Shown: positions 12,897 through 27,531, counted from the first letter of the stretch. The stretch: DNA of 64,000 nucleotides from Eutypa lata (GCA_022661535.1 JAKULF010000015.1:898632-962631); one strand, 5' to 3'. Program-made: numbers and translations. Notes: generated by a model not told the origin, from the letters alone.

Positions 12897-13108
12897 TATT
12901 AACATTTAAAATACGATTAAATATTTATAAAAAACTTAATTTATATTAATTTTTTAAGTATAAAGATTTTTATTTAAATAATCGAAATAAATTAAGTTAT
13001 AACTTTATAACTTTATTTATATATAATAAAAGCTTTAAAAGCTTATTGTTTTTTAACGAATAATGCATTTATTTTTATTATTATTTTTTATTATTTTAAT
13101 TATTAATA
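12897..13108 (-). repeat. LTR of element F (right)
   Basis: 212 bp, same ends as the left LTR. It retains CG and TGCA dinucleotides (ATACGATTAAAT, AATGCATTTA) where the left copy has only A/T. Confidence 0.82.
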
Positions 13109-14899
13109 ATTTTAATATAAAATAATTAATATAAAAAATATATTGTTATTATATTATAATTATATATATATATTATTATTAATATATTTATAAAAAAATT
13201 ATATAAATATAATTTAATATAATAAAAACTTTAAATATTATATTTTTTAATTAAAATAATAATAATAATAATAATAATATATAAATTAAATATTTATATA
13301 AATATTTTTAATATATTATAATTATTTATTATATATATTTTTTAATTTTTTAATTTTTTTTAAATAATAATTAAATTTATATTAATTATATATTAATTAT
13401 AAAAATTTTTAAATAAATTTTTTTAATATAAAAAAATATTAATTAAAATTTATTTTAATTAATTATTAAAAAATTTTATAAAAATTAAGATTATTTTATA
13501 TAATTAAAAAAGTTTTAATATATAAAATAATTAAAAATTAAATTTTTTTATATAAATTAATTAAATTATAATAAATAAAAAATTAAAATAAATTAAAATA
13601 TAATTAAAAATTAAAAATTAAAAATTAATTTTTTTTTTAATTTTTAAATAATATTAAATTTTAATTATTTTAAAAAGTATAATTAAATAATTTAATTTAA
13701 TTATAAATTAATTAATATTATAAATAAATATAAAATTATTATAATATACTTATAAAATTTTAAATTTTTTTAATATAAAAAAAATTAAAATATAAAATTT
13801 TAAATTTATAATTTTAAATTATAATTAATTTTTTATTATATTTATAAAAATAAATAAATAATTTATAAATTATATTTAAAAAATAATTTTATTTAAAAAA
13901 TTTAAAAAATTAATTTAAAAAATTTAAATAATTAATAAAAAATAATTTTTAATTATTAATTAATTTAAAATTAATAATTTTTTTAATAATATTAATAATA
14001 TTAATAAATTAATTACTTTTTTATAATTATTTTTAAATATTAATTTTATTTATTTATTTATTAATATTTTATTTATTAATTTTTAATTTTTTTATATATT
14101 TATATATTTATATTTAAATATATTTAAAATAAAATTTAAAATAACATTTAAAATTTATATTTATTATTATTAATAAAAATATATAAATTAATTTATTAAT
14201 TTTTAAATTAATTAATATATTATAAATAAATAAAATAATATAAAGTTTTTATTTTTTAAAATTAATTTTTTAAAATTATAATTTAAATATTTATAATTTT
14301 TATTAAAAATAAACGAAATATTATTAAAATTATATTTTATTTTAATTATTTTTTTATATTTTATTAAAATTTTATATAATTATTTTAATAATAAATATTA
14401 TTTAAATAAACGAAATAATTTTAATATATTTATAATAATTATTATTTAAAAATTATAAATTAATATTTAATATTATAATTAAATTTAATAATATTATAAA
14501 AAAACCTTTTTTTAAATATTTAATTTTTAAAAATTTAATTTATAATAATAATAATATTAAAAATTTTAAATTAAATTAGTTTTATTATATTTTAATAAAT
14601 TAAAATTATATAATTTATATAATAAAGTTATATTATATTATTTATTTTATTTTATTTATAATTATAATTTTAAATTTTTATTTAAATTTTTAAATTTTAT
14701 TAATTATCTTTATTTTATTTTTATTTTAATTAATCGTTTTAAAATATATTTAAAATATTATTTATATATAATAAAAATATTTTATTTTTTTAATATTATT
14801 AAAATTATTTAAAAAAATATTTATTATAAAAGTTTATATAAATATTAATATTTATATAATATATTTATTTTTTTATTATAAAACTATTTTTTTTAATTC
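13109..14899. other. Ultra-AT segment, nearly devoid of G and C
   Basis: By eye I count only 9 G or C in the 1,140 bases 13141-14280 (under 1%), rising slightly towards 14900. Even CpG, which survives elsewhere in the block, is almost absent. No coding or RNA feature is visible except a probable MITE remnant near 13160-13300 and the tail of repeat H at its left edge. Confidence 0.85.
13160..13300. mobile_element. Probable MITE remnant (same family as 47017-47127 and 47343-47547)
   Basis: ATAAATATAATTTAATATAA, an AATTAAAATAATAATAAT tract and the following ATATAAATTAAATATTTA match, in order, the centre and right arm of the palindromic element at 47343-47547. They also match the reverse complement of 47017-47127. 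The sequence is so A/T-rich that chance similarity is a risk; the ordered match over about 100 bases makes shared origin likely but not certain. Confidence 0.45.
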
Positions 14900-14904
14900 G
14901 TAAT

Positions 14905-15116
14905 TATTAATAAATAAAATGTTTTAATAACGATTTATAATAATAATAAAATATTAAATATTAAAAATATTTTAAAATATTACGTATAATATTTAAAATA
15001 TAAAAATTAATATATAATTCGAATTTATAATTAAATTAATATAAATTCATTTAAATAATAATATATATATTTTTTAAAAATTATATAAAATTAATATTTA
15101 TTTATATATTTTAATA
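14905..15116 (+). repeat. 5' LTR of element A
   Basis: 212 bp, starting TATTAATAAATAAAAT and ending TTTTAATA (original TG..CA ends mutated to TA..TA). It matches the other three LTRs of elements A and B with C/T and G/A differences and a small length difference. Confidence 0.9.
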
Positions 15117-17262
15117 TAATAATAATTTCGGTTTTATAAATTAATAATTAAAAGTTTTATATAAAAATAAATATATTATTTATAATAACGTTTTATTAAT
15201 TTTAATTTAAAAGATTTTAATAAAAAATCGATATTAATAATAACGAAAAATAAATAATTTTTTAATATTATCGGAAATATAATAATTACGTTATTAATAA
15301 CATTTTTTTTAAATTAAATTATAACTTAATATTTTATTTTTTTAATTTAAATAAAACTTTAATAATTAAAATTTTTTTTTATTTATTTAAATAATTTTAT
15401 TTTAATAATAAAGAAATTAATTATTTGGGTTAATTCTTTAACGTTATTATATTAAATTCTTTTTTTATCGAAATTAAATATATAATCTTTTTTTCTTTTT
15501 TATTAATATTTATAAATTATTATAAATTTAATAAACCTTTTATAATAATAAACGATATTAAAAATATTATATATAACTTTATAAAAAAAACTCGAATCGA
15601 AAAACGAATTATATTAATAATAAAAATTTAAGAATAAAAAATAATAAATTAATATTAAAATAATATAAACGTTATTATAAAATAATTTTAAAATATATAA
15701 ATATAAAATTTAAATTTATGCGTAAATAACCGTAACGTTAAAATTAACTTTAATTATATAATTAATAAATTAATATAAAATAAACGTATAAACGTTATAC
15801 TTTAATAATAAATAAATATATAATTATTAATAAATATAAATTTATTTGTTTCGTAATGTTTTAACGTTATAATATTAAATATAAAAAACGCATTATTTAA
15901 AATAAAATTAAGCTTAATATTTATTTTATTAAAGCTTTAATCGTAAAGTTTATTTAAATATTTAATATAATATAAATAAATAAATTATTTATTTCTTTTT
16001 TCGTTTAAGTATATAAATACTTTTTTTTAATAATATTAATTTTATAATAAATTAAATTATATATTAAATTTATTTTAAATTTTCGTTAAACGTAACGATT
16101 AAATAATATATGAAATTTATTCGTTTTAACGGTTAATTATATAAAAAATATATTATAAATATATCGCATGTTATATATTTTATATAAATAAGTTATTAAT
16201 ATAAAAATAATAATAATAATAATATTTTAAATTTTCGTATTTTTTATAATTAAAATAATTATATTTTATAAACTTTTATTATAATATTTATAAATAATAA
16301 TTAAAATTTTCGTCGATAATTATTTTCGTAATTTAATTAATATCGAAATAACGAAATTAAATAAACGAAAAAGTCGTATTTTTTTTTAATATTATTATAA
16401 AAGAAATCGATAAATAAATAAATTTTATAAACGATATAAAAATATATAAAATATAAATATTAATAATTTAAATTTAAATAATTTAAATTCGAATAATTTC
16501 GATTATAATATTTAAAAAAATTATTTTTTTAAATTTTTAAAAACGAATATAAATTTACGTAAATTCTTAAAAAAAAATTTAAAAAAAAATAAAAAAAGAT
16601 TTTTTTTAAAAATTAAAAAAAAACCATTTAAAAAGTTTCGATAACTAAAAACTTTAACGTAATATTTTAAGTTTTATTTTAAAAAAAATTAATTATAAAA
16701 AAAATATAAAATTATTTAAATTCGTTAAAATTAAACTTATAAAAGTTATTATAAAAATTTATAAATAATATTTTTAATAATTAATTATAAATATAACTTT
16801 AAAAATCGAAATATTAAAAGTTTTATAATTTATTTTTTTAAACGATTAATATAATATATTAATAACATTTTTAAAATAATTTTTATACGTTTAAATATAA
16901 TAAAGAAAATATTTTTATTTTTATTATATAATTTTAAAAATATAAAAAAAAAGAATTTAATTAATATAAAATTAAATAAAGCCGTTTATATTATGATATT
17001 TATAAACGTCGTAAAAAATAAAGTTATTTATTAATATAAAATTATAAATTTTATATTACGAATAATTAATTATTTTATTTATAAATTTTTTAAAAACTTT
17101 AATATTAAATTTTAAAATCGAATAAAAAGTATAAATAAATTATGTAAAAATATAAAGTTATATATTTAAAATAATAATAATAATAATAAATTAAAAAATT
17201 AAATTTATAAAAAAGAAATTAATTTAATAAGTTTTTTATAAATAATAAAAAAAAGTTTTTTT

Positions 17263-20099
17263 TATTTTAATTATAATAAAGATAAATATATATTTTAATA
17301 TTATAAAAACGAAAAATAAAAAAACGATAATAATAATAATAAAAATAAAAATAAAAACAAATTTATTAATAATAATAACGATTATAATAATTACGGTTAT
17401 TTAATTAAATTTAACGATTTAATAATTTTCGTTAAATTTAAAAATATATAAAAAAAACTTATTTTTTTAATTATTATTTTTACGAAACGAAATATATTAA
17501 AAAAGGTATTTAAATAATATAATAAATTAATTCTTAATATTATATATTAATAAGTCAAATTAAAAGGTATTATAACTTTTAATTTTTATTAAGTAAAGAA
17601 ATGCCGAAAACGAAAGAAATATCGAAAAGATTATATAAAAAATATTTTAAATGTTATAATTATTATTTATTAAATAATAACTTTTTAAATATATTTTATA
17701 AATAATACGAAAAATTAATTATAATAAAATAATAATTTAAATATTAATATTATTAATAACTTTAACGATTTAATTAAAAAAACGATTAAAAATATTAAGC
17801 AAAACCGTTTCATTATTAATATTAAAGCAAGTTTTATTTACGCTTTAATTATTAATATTATTATATAATATTTAATTAAATTTAATAAATTTCGTTTAAA
17901 TTTAATAATGTTATATATTTTAATTATTAAAAAGATTTTGTTTAAAATATTTTTTAATGAAATATAATATAAAAAAATTAATTATTTAAATTATAATATT
18001 TTAAAATTATTAAATAAAAAGGTTTTTATAATAATTAATATAAAAAAATAAAAGTTTTTATTATAAATTTTTAATATATTTAAAATTAAAATTAATAATA
18101 ATAAATAAAAATACGTATTAAAAAATAATTATTATAAATTAATTATTTTTTAATATATAATATTTAAACTTAATAATAATAAAAAAATTATAATAAACGA
18201 AAAAATTATAAAAGAATTATTTTATAATATTATTAACTTTATTACTTTAATATTAAACGTTTAATTTAAATTCTTAAACGTTTTTATAATATAAAGTTTA
18301 AATTTAAAAATATTAAAGTTTTATTTTATATAATTTATAATATAATAAAAATAAAAAGGTTTTTATTTAAAAACGTTTAAAAAATTAATTTATATAAAAG
18401 AAATTATATAATATAATATAAATATAATATAATTTATATTATTATGTAATAATTTATAGTATAATTTAATAATTAAAAATTATAATTAATATTATAATAT
18501 AAAATCAATAAAAGTTAAAAATAATATTTAATAATATTTATAAAATTATATTAAAAAAATAATTAAAATTTTAAAATTAAATAATAAATGAAAATTTAAT
18601 ATATTTAAAATAAACGAATTTTATAAAAAACGTAATATTAAATTTTAATTATCGTTATTTTATAATTAATATTAAAATAAAATTATAAAATATATTATCG
18701 AATTTATATAAAACGAAGTTAAAGTTTATATAATTTTTATAAAAATTTATTAAAAAAGTTTAAATTTTAATAATAATAATTTATTTTATTATAAATATTT
18801 GTATATTTTAAAATTACGTTATATTATATTTATTAATTAAAAGAAAAAAGTTAAATTTAAAAAATTAATTAATTAAAGTATAAAAAGTATTTTTTTTTAA
18901 ATACGAAAAAAATAATTATTATATTATATAATTAATAAAAAAAACGTTTTTTTATAATTTTTTATATTATAATATATAAAAACTTTACGAAATTAAATAT
19001 TTTTTTAATTTAAAAAACATTATTTAATTATTTTTAAAATAAGTTTAAAAACGATTTTTTATCGAATTAATAAAAAAGATAAATAAAAAATTAATATTTA
19101 AAACGATAATAATAAGGTTATATTTAATAACGAAATGAATAAAAAAGATAAAAAAGTAATTTATTAAACGTAAATATAATTATTTAAAAAAACTATTTTT
19201 AAATTTTATATAAATAACGTTTTAAAAAAATATTTTAAAATTATAATTAAATTATATTAAGTATAATTTATTTAAAAAAGCGAAAATATTAATAAATTTA
19301 AATTTAAATTTAATTTTATTAATAATAATATTATAAATAATTAAAAATGCAAGTTTATAACCTTTAATAACGTTTTTAAAATAATAATATAAGTTTATTT
19401 TTATATATAAATAATGTTTTTATTTTAAAAAACGATATAATATTTTCGAAAACTTTTATAAAATATCGACTTTTTTATATATTTAAAAAAATATAAATTA
19501 ATATTAATAATATTTAAAAATTATTTATAAAAATATAAAAAATATATCGATTAAAAGTTATTTAAATTTATTTTATTAATTAAAATAATATATAAATATT
19601 TAATAAACGTTATATAAATATTACGAAAAAGATTTATATTAATAAATAATTTAAAAAAGTTAAAAGTTTATATATATATATATATAAATTTATATAACGA
19701 AAAAATATTAATTATAACGAAATTATTATAATTATAATTTAAATTATATATTAATAAATTTTTAAAATTTTTAAAATTTTATATAATTAATATATTATAT
19801 AAATAAACTTTATTATAACGTATTTTAATAATAAATTAAAAAATATTATTTATAAAAATATTTTCGTTATTAAAAAATATTTCGATGTATATTTTAAAAA
19901 GAAATATAAATATAATTTAAATTATATTAATTAATTAATAAATATTTTATATAAATTTAAATAAATTAATATAATTTAATAAATAAAAATAAAAATAATT
20001 TTAAAATAATTAAGTTTTATAATTTTAATATTAAACGATATTATTTATTTAAATTTTAAAATAAATAATATTAACATTTTATACGTTAATAATTTTTTA
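17263..20099 (+). pseudogene. RIP-decayed Copia gag-pol of element A
   Basis: The range covers only the motif-supported core. At 17263-17304 the codons have the spacing CX2CX4HX4C, with every Cys read as TAT (from TGT) and the His as TAT (from CAT). At 18577-18594 there is a decayed L-D-N-G-x-E-F integrase motif; its Asp codon at 18580 lies 36 codons in frame before the Glu codon at 18688 of a decayed Q-N-G-x-x-E motif, the exact D-35-E spacing of retroviral-type integrases. At 20082-20093 TAC GTT AAT AAT is the RIP derivative of YVDD, the reverse-transcriptase box typical of Ty1/Copia. Gag, integrase, then RT is Copia order. Many stops; not functional. Confidence 0.85.
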
Positions 20100-21576
20100 A
20101 TATTTAATATAAATAAAAAACGTTTTATAAAATTTATAAAATTTATTATTAAAATAATTATTATTAAAGATTTAAATAAAATTAATTAATTTTTAAATAT
20201 TTATATTATTAAATTAAGTTTTATTATTAATATTTATTTAAATTAATAATAATATATTAAAAAATCGCTTTAAATAATAAATATAAACGATATAAAATCG
20301 TTATTTATTTTATTCGTTTTAAATTATAAATAATATATAATTAAAAATTAAAAGATTATTATTAAAAACGAAACGTTTAAATATATAAATTTAATTAAAA
20401 GATTTAATTTTTTAAATTATATAATTAAATTTAATATAATTTATATAACGTTTATTGAAATTTAATTTATAAATAATTTATTATTAAAATATATAAATTA
20501 TATTAAGCGTTTATTAAAATATATAAATAATATTATAAATTTATTAATTTAATATTAAATTTTAAATAAAAAATATTATTTATTATAAATATAATAATTT
20601 TAAATTATTCGAAATAATAAATTTTAATTATAATAATAATTTTAATTTTATAATAAAAATTAAATATATAATTTTAAATACAATAATAATAAAAATAATT
20701 AATATTTAAAAAATTATAAAAATTTAATTTAATATTTAAAAAAATTATTATTTTATTAAAAGAAATATAAATATATTAAAAAAATATAATATTTTAAAAA
20801 ATTAATAATAATTATATTATAGTTTTATATATTAAAACCAATAAAAATTTACAAAATGATTTTATTATATTTTTCAATTAAAAAGCTTTTAATAAATTTA
20901 TAACGAAATTAAATTTAAATTTAAATTAAAAATCGTTTAAAAAATTAAAAAAATATTAATTAATAAATAAATTAAATTAATTAAAATAATGAAAAATTAA
21001 TATTAATTAAATTTTCGTTATAAAAAATGTTTATTTTTTAAAATTTTATATTATAACGATATTCTTTTATAATTATTTTATTTATTTAATTTAAAGGTTT
21101 TTCTTTTTAATCTTTAATTTGAAAAATTTAAAATTATTTTTAAATTAATTTGATTTTTATTAAATAAATTCGTTTTTATTAAACATTTTTCTTAATATTT
21201 ATAATGTATAATATAAAAAGATATTAATAATTTTTAATTTTCAATTAAAGTTTTTCGTTATTTTCGAAATTAAACATTTTATATTTTATTTCGTTTTATA
21301 TAATTAATAAAGTATTAATTAATAATATTATAAATTTTATATATAAAATTAAAAAACTTATTAATAAATAACAATTTAATTAAATTTTAAATATATATAT
21401 ATAAACGAAATTATTAATATTACGATATAAATAAAATTAATAATTAAATAATCAAATTATAAAAATAAAGATAAAAATTAAAAAATTAATTTTAATAAAT
21501 TTATAATTTAATTTTTTAAATTTTTTAAATTTTTTAAATTTTTTAAAATATTATTTATTTATTAATATAAAAAAAA

Positions 21577-21791
21577 TAATAATAAATAAAATATTTTAAT
21601 AACGATTTATAATAATAATAAAAAGTTAAATATCGAAAATATTTTAAGATATTATATATAATATTTAATATATAAAGATTAATATATAATTCGAACTTAT
21701 AATTAAATTAATATAAAGCTTTTTAAATAATAATATATATTTTATTTTTCGTAAATTATTTAAAATTAATATTTATTTGTATATTTTAATA
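21577..21791 (+). repeat. 3' LTR of element A
   Basis: 215 bp, preceded by an A-rich run (polypurine-tract position) and ending TTTTAATA. The direct match to 14905-15116 includes the blocks CGATTTATAATAATAATAAA and TTAATATATAATTCGAA. Confidence 0.9.
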
Positions 21792-21796
21792 ATAAT

Positions 21797-23250
21797 TAAT
21801 AATATAAATATTATAATTATATTAAATTTTTTTTCATAATATTAATAAAATTTATAATAAATTATATTTTTATTTAAAAGTTTTAATAATATTATTTTTC
21901 GTTTTATTAAAAATATAATAATTATTTTAATTTTAATTTTATATTTATAAACAAATAATTAAATAATAAATAAATTATTAATTTTATTATTATTTTAAAT
22001 ATCGTAATTTTACTTTAAAAAATTATAAATATTAAATTAAATTCGAATTAATTTATAGTTTAAATTTATTTATATTTTTTATATATTATATTTTTATTAA
22101 TAAAGTTAATTATTTTCAAGGTTTTTTTAAAAATTCATTAATTTTATAAAATTTTATTAATATTATATATTTTATTAAAATATATTAAATATATTATAAA
22201 ATTAAAAAAATAAATGTTTTATAAAATATATTAATTTTCGTTATATTATTTTAAATATGTTAATATAATATTAACTTTATAATTTTAATAAATTTTATAT
22301 TAATAATTTATTAAAAACATTTTGCGAAATTTTTTATAAAATTAAAATATTTTTAAAATTAAAAATTTATTTAATTAAATTTTACGTTATATTAATAATT
22401 TTTAAAAAATAGTTTTATTTTAATATTAAAAAAACAAAAATATATAATATTTATTTATTATTTAAATATTTTTTTAATATTTAAAATTTTAAATATAATA
22501 TATTTTTATTAATAAATTTTTTATTAATATATATTAAATTTTAATTATTAAAAATTTTTAAACGAAAAACTATATATATTATTTTCGTCGATTATTATTA
22601 AATATTATAATATAATATTTTTATTTAAAATGTAAATTTTTTCGTAATATTATTTTAATACGAATATTTAATTTAATTATATTTAATTTTAATTTAAATA
22701 ATAAATTCGTAATATTTTTTAAAAAAATATTTAATAAAAAATTTCGAATTAAATTTATTAAAATATTAAAATATTACGTTATTATTATAAATTTAAATAA
22801 TAATATTAATAATCTTTTATATTTAAATTTAATTAAAATTAATTTAATGATATAATAAATCGTAATTAAATTTATTATTTATTAAATTTATATTATATTT
22901 AAATTAATTAAAAAATATTCTTTTTTTTAAATCTATTTATTATTTTTATTATTAAAAAATAATATAAAACGTTTTTATATTAATTATAAAAATTTATAAA
23001 AATTAATAATTTTTTAATTCGTAACGTAATAATATTTTTTTTAAATTAATATATTTTTTTAATATTAATAATTAATTTTATATTATTAAATATTATAATA
23101 AAATAAAAAAAATTCTATTTATTTATATATAAATAATAAATTTTATTTAAATTTTATTTTTAATTTTTAATTTAATATTATTTTTTATATTTAAAATTTA
23201 ATACGAATTATAAAAATATAAAAAATTTTTTTTAAATTAAAGTTTAATAA
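21797..23250. other. RIP-mutated DNA between elements A and C
   Basis: A/T-saturated sequence with scattered CpG and no intact frame. It is probably a further decayed repeat, but I could not find a terminal repeat or motif that identifies it. Confidence 0.6.
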
Positions 23251-23428
23251 TATAAACGTTTTTAATAATTAAAAACAATACAATATATTATCGAAAAAGC
23301 GATATATTATATTATCAAATAATTAATAATAAAAACGAAATAATTATTAAAAAAAATTACTTATTTAAAATATATACTTTTTATTTATTTTATTTAATAT
23401 AAACTTTTTAAAAAGTCGTATTAAAATA
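23251..23428. repeat. Left terminal repeat of element C
   Basis: Matches 35919-36106 in the same orientation with RIP-type differences and small indels. The ends are set only by loss of similarity. Confidence 0.65.
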
Positions 23429-26312
23429 TTAATTAATAAAAAAAAACGTTATTTAAAAACGTAATTATTTTCGTTTTTTTAACGTTATTAATTCTTTTTA
23501 ATTAAATCTTTAAATTTCTTTATAATATTTTCGAATATTTAAATATTATTTTTATATTTGTAATTTTTTTATTTAACGAAATAATTAAAATTTTCATTTA
23601 TTCGATTAAAACGATATTACGTAATAATTTCGGTTTCGTATATATTATTATAACTTTTATTTATATTAACGTTTTATTTAACTTTAATAAGTTTTAAAAA
23701 AATTATATATTAAAATGAATTTTTTAATTATTATTTTTAACGTTTAAATAAATAATAAATATAATAAAGTAAATTTTAAAAATAAAAAATATATTTATGT
23801 CGTAAATTAATCGATTAATTCGTCGTTTAATAAAGCATAAATCGATTTTTTATTAAAAATACTTTTTAAAAAGTTTATTTAAAAAATAACATTTATAATA
23901 TAATTTAAAATATACTTCGTTATTTATAATAAATTTAATTATTTTATACTTAAAATCGTAAACATATTTAACTTTATTAAATATAAAATTAATAATTAAT
24001 TACGCATTACGTTATATATGCTTTTTTAAAAAGCGAATTTTAAATAATTTATAATAATTTATTTTTATTAATATATTTAACGGCTCGAAAAATTTAAAGT
24101 TAAAAAGTTATTTATATAAAGTTAATTTAATAATTTTTAAATATACGTTATTTAAATTTCAATATAAAAAAATTAAAATATCGATTTAATTAAATTTTAA
24201 ATGCATTTAATAATAATGATAATAAATTACGATTTTTATTATTTAGTTTTTACGTTTAAATAATTTATTAAATTAAAAATAATAAGTCATAATTATTAAT
24301 AAGCGTATATTTAAAACTTTTTAAATATTACGTTAAAATTTAAAAATAAACTTTTTATTACCATTTAATATAATACTTTTAAGGATTTTTTAAATGTTAT
24401 AACTTATTTTTTATTATATATTTTTTATAATTTAAAATTAAATTTATACGCTTTAACGTAAAATACGATATAATTATTAAAGCGTTATATACTTTATAAT
24501 ATTTTTTATTAATAAATTATTACGAAATTCTTTTAATAAATATAAAAAATAAATTAATAATAAAATTAATAATAATTGTTTTTATAAAAAAGGTTTATTT
24601 ATTTATTTAATTAATAACTTTTTTTATATTTAAACGCGATTAATTTAATTAAAATTACATTTTAAAAAATATTAAACGTAATTTTTTATTCGAATTATTT
24701 TATAATATATATTTAAAAAGTTTAATTCGTAAAGCATTCGTTTAATTTCGAAATAATATTTATTATCGTAAATTATTTATAATATTTTTTAAATAAAATT
24801 ATTTAAAATATATAAGCATTATATATCGTTAATAAATATATTATATAATAAATTATTTCGAAATTCGAAAAAATAATTAATTTTAACGTATTAATTAAAC
24901 TTTACTTTAATATAATTATTTTTAATATTACGAATAAATCTTAAATATTTTTTATTTTCGAAGTATTTTTAATAAAAGCTTATGTTTATAAATTCGTTTA
25001 TTATAATTTTTAATAAAAAACACATTATATTTAAAACGACAAGTTTATTAAAACGTAAAATCTGTTAAAATTATTAAGAACTTTTTTTATTTTAAAACGT
25101 ATATAATTAACTTAATATATTAAATATTAAATTTAATTTATTAAGAAAATAATACATTTATAAATTATATTAAAATAAATAAATAAACGATATAATAAGT
25201 CGTTTATTATTACGATTTATATTAAATATATTAAAAAGCGTTTAATTTATAATATATTTTATAATTAAATAAATAATTAAAATAATTATTAATAAATTCG
25301 TAAATTAAATTATTATACGAAGTTTTTAAATTATTTAAATTAAATAAATAACTTTTAATTCGAAAGAATTATAACGTATTTTTACTTTAAATAAATAACG
25401 ATTAAAATATATAATTAATTAAATTTATATAAAAACGATAATTTCGTTAAAAAAATTAAAAATTAAATAAAACATAATTATATTAAAACCCTTTTTAAAT
25501 AAAACGTTTATTTAAAAAAATACGATTTAAATTTTAATAATATAACGTAGTTTTATTATAAATAAAGTTTTTAATCGCTTAAAATAAAAGTAATTTAATT
25601 TTAATAAACTCGTAATAAATTAATCGATAATATACTTAACGCTTTTATACGTTTTTTTTAACTTTAAAAATTCTTAACTTTTAATTAATAAAGTTTTTTT
25701 ATTATAAAAGTTTAATATATTAAGTAAAATAAAAAATAAAATAACGAAATTATTCGTTAAAACTTAAAAATTATTTAAAAGCTTTTAATTATTAAAAAGA
25801 AAATACGAAAAGTAATTATATATTTTTTAATCGTAAATATATTTAAAGCGTTTATTTAAAAGCTAAGTAACTTTATCGAAAAATAACTTAAAAAACTTAT
25901 TTAAAATAATATAAATATTATTATTAATAAATAAATTAAATATATAATTTAAATACTTTTTATAATTTTTTATTATATTAAAAATATATCGTTAATAAAA
26001 ATATAATAATAATATTTAAAGTTATATAAAAGTTTATTTATAAATCGTTAAAAATATATAAAAAAATTATAAAAACTTATTAAAGTTATTATCGATTTTT
26101 CGAGCTTTTTAAAACTAATTATAATAAATTTATTTTTATTATTAAAATATATTTTAAATTAATATAAAAATTATATAACATTAACGATATTAATATAATG
26201 TTTTTTATATAATAAAATAATTACGTTTTTTTATAATTATAAAAGATAATTATTTAAAACGATAATTTTATTTAATATTTATAAATTAATAACGATTTTA
26301 CTTTTTTAATTT

Positions 26313-26507
26313 TATAAATAATTATAAGTTTATAACGTAATTATTAAATAATAATAAAATAATTTCGAAAAATAAATATAATAAATTATTTTTAATTAAC
26401 GATTTTAATTAATTAAAAAAAGCCTTTTATATATTTTAACGTTTATAAATCGTTATATAATCGTAAATTACGTATTTTAAATAATTACATTTTTTATATT
26501 AAATGTA
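26313..26507. repeat. Left LTR of element D
   Basis: 195 bp direct repeat partner of 34574-34768. Shared blocks include ATAATAAATTA, AATTAATTAAAAAAAGCCTT and CGTAAATTACGTATTTTAA. Confidence 0.75.
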
Positions 26508-26634
26508 TTTTTTTATATTTTCTTTAATTATTAATTTTTAATAATTTTATATATTATAATTTTAATCGTAATATAATATAATTTATACGTTATTTAATAA
26601 TTATAATATTTTAAATTATTATTATAATCGTTTT

Positions 26635-26855
26635 TATTAATAAATAAAGTATTAATATTATAGCTTAAATAATAATTATTAAAGGAATAAATTCCTTAAA
26701 GAAAAATAAATGCTTAAAGTATTTAAAGTTATAAATTATATATAAATAAGTTGTTTCGTAACATTTATACTTAAATACTTATATATTTATATTATTAAAA
26801 TATAATTATAAATATATAAAATTAATATTAAAACATTATACTTTAAAAATTAACA
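26635..26855 (+). repeat. 5' LTR of element E
   Basis: 221 bp, starting TATTAATAAATAAAGTATTA and ending TTAACA. Direct partner of 27532-27753. Confidence 0.85.
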
Positions 26856-27531
26856 TGGTAATAATTCGACGATATCGAAAAACTTAAAGATAATTTAATT
26901 ATATATAATAAATTACATTTAAAAGCGTTTCGTCGCGAAGGCTTTTAAGCGTAACGCTTAAAGCGCGCTCGACGCGAAGAATTAAAATAATTAATAAAAC
27001 AATTAATAAAATAATTAACGAAGTAATAAAATCAACGTAATCGCATCGACGATATTAATACAAAAGCAATTATATAACGTAACGAAAAAAACAAAATTAA
27101 ATAAAACATAATCGGAAAAAAAACCGCGACGAATAAAACATTTAACTTAATCGTAATGGAATTAACTTAAGTTATAATCGAATAATAATCGAAATAACGA
27201 CGAAATAAAACAAAACGATTTAATTATAATTTAAAAAAACGAAATCGACGTAATTAATCGAAAATAAAACATTTATTAACTTAATTTAATCGACGAATAA
27301 AACAAATATCGACTTAATTTAATCGAAAAAACAAAATATTAATAATATAAGTTATATTTTAAAAAATACGAAATAAAAAAATAACGTTTTCGAGATAATA
27401 AAAGCGTTGTTAATATAAAAACGTTTTCGAAAAAACGAATATAAAAAAAAAATAATCGAACGAATAAATAAAATAAAATAACATCGTTAAAAGATTTTTA
27501 CGATAACTTTATTTTTTAAGTTATAAAAGTA

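Larger units (their letters stand above)
11441..13108 (-). mobile_element. Element F: miniature (TRIM/LARD-like) LTR retrotransposon, RIP-mutated
   Basis: Two 212 bp direct repeats (11441-11652 and 12897-13108) enclose 1,244 bp with no recognisable protein remnant. Flanking 5 bp are GTTTT (11436-11440) and ATTTT (13109-13113), a TSD differing by one RIP-type G-to-A change. The copy of the host repeat at 46795-46820 carries a single GTTTT with no insertion and so serves as the empty site. Read on the minus strand, the sequence just inside the LTR is TAATAATAATTTC, the same as the primer-binding position of Copia elements A and B, which gives the orientation. It is too small to code for its own replication and was probably mobilised in trans. 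Confidence 0.8.
14905..21791 (+). mobile_element. Element A: Ty1/Copia LTR retrotransposon, RIP-destroyed
   Basis: 6.9 kb element with direct LTRs 14905-15116 and 21577-21791. Flanking 5-mers are GTAAT (14900-14904) and ATAAT (21792-21796), a TSD with one RIP-type change. The PBS position starts TAATAATAATTTCGG at 15117. Decayed motifs in Copia order are a CCHC knuckle (17263), integrase D-35-E (18580 to 18690) and RT YVDD (20082). It aligns over nearly its whole length with element B in the same orientation and supplies the empty site (around 15879) for B's nested insertion. Every frame is riddled with stops, so the element is dead. Confidence 0.92.
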
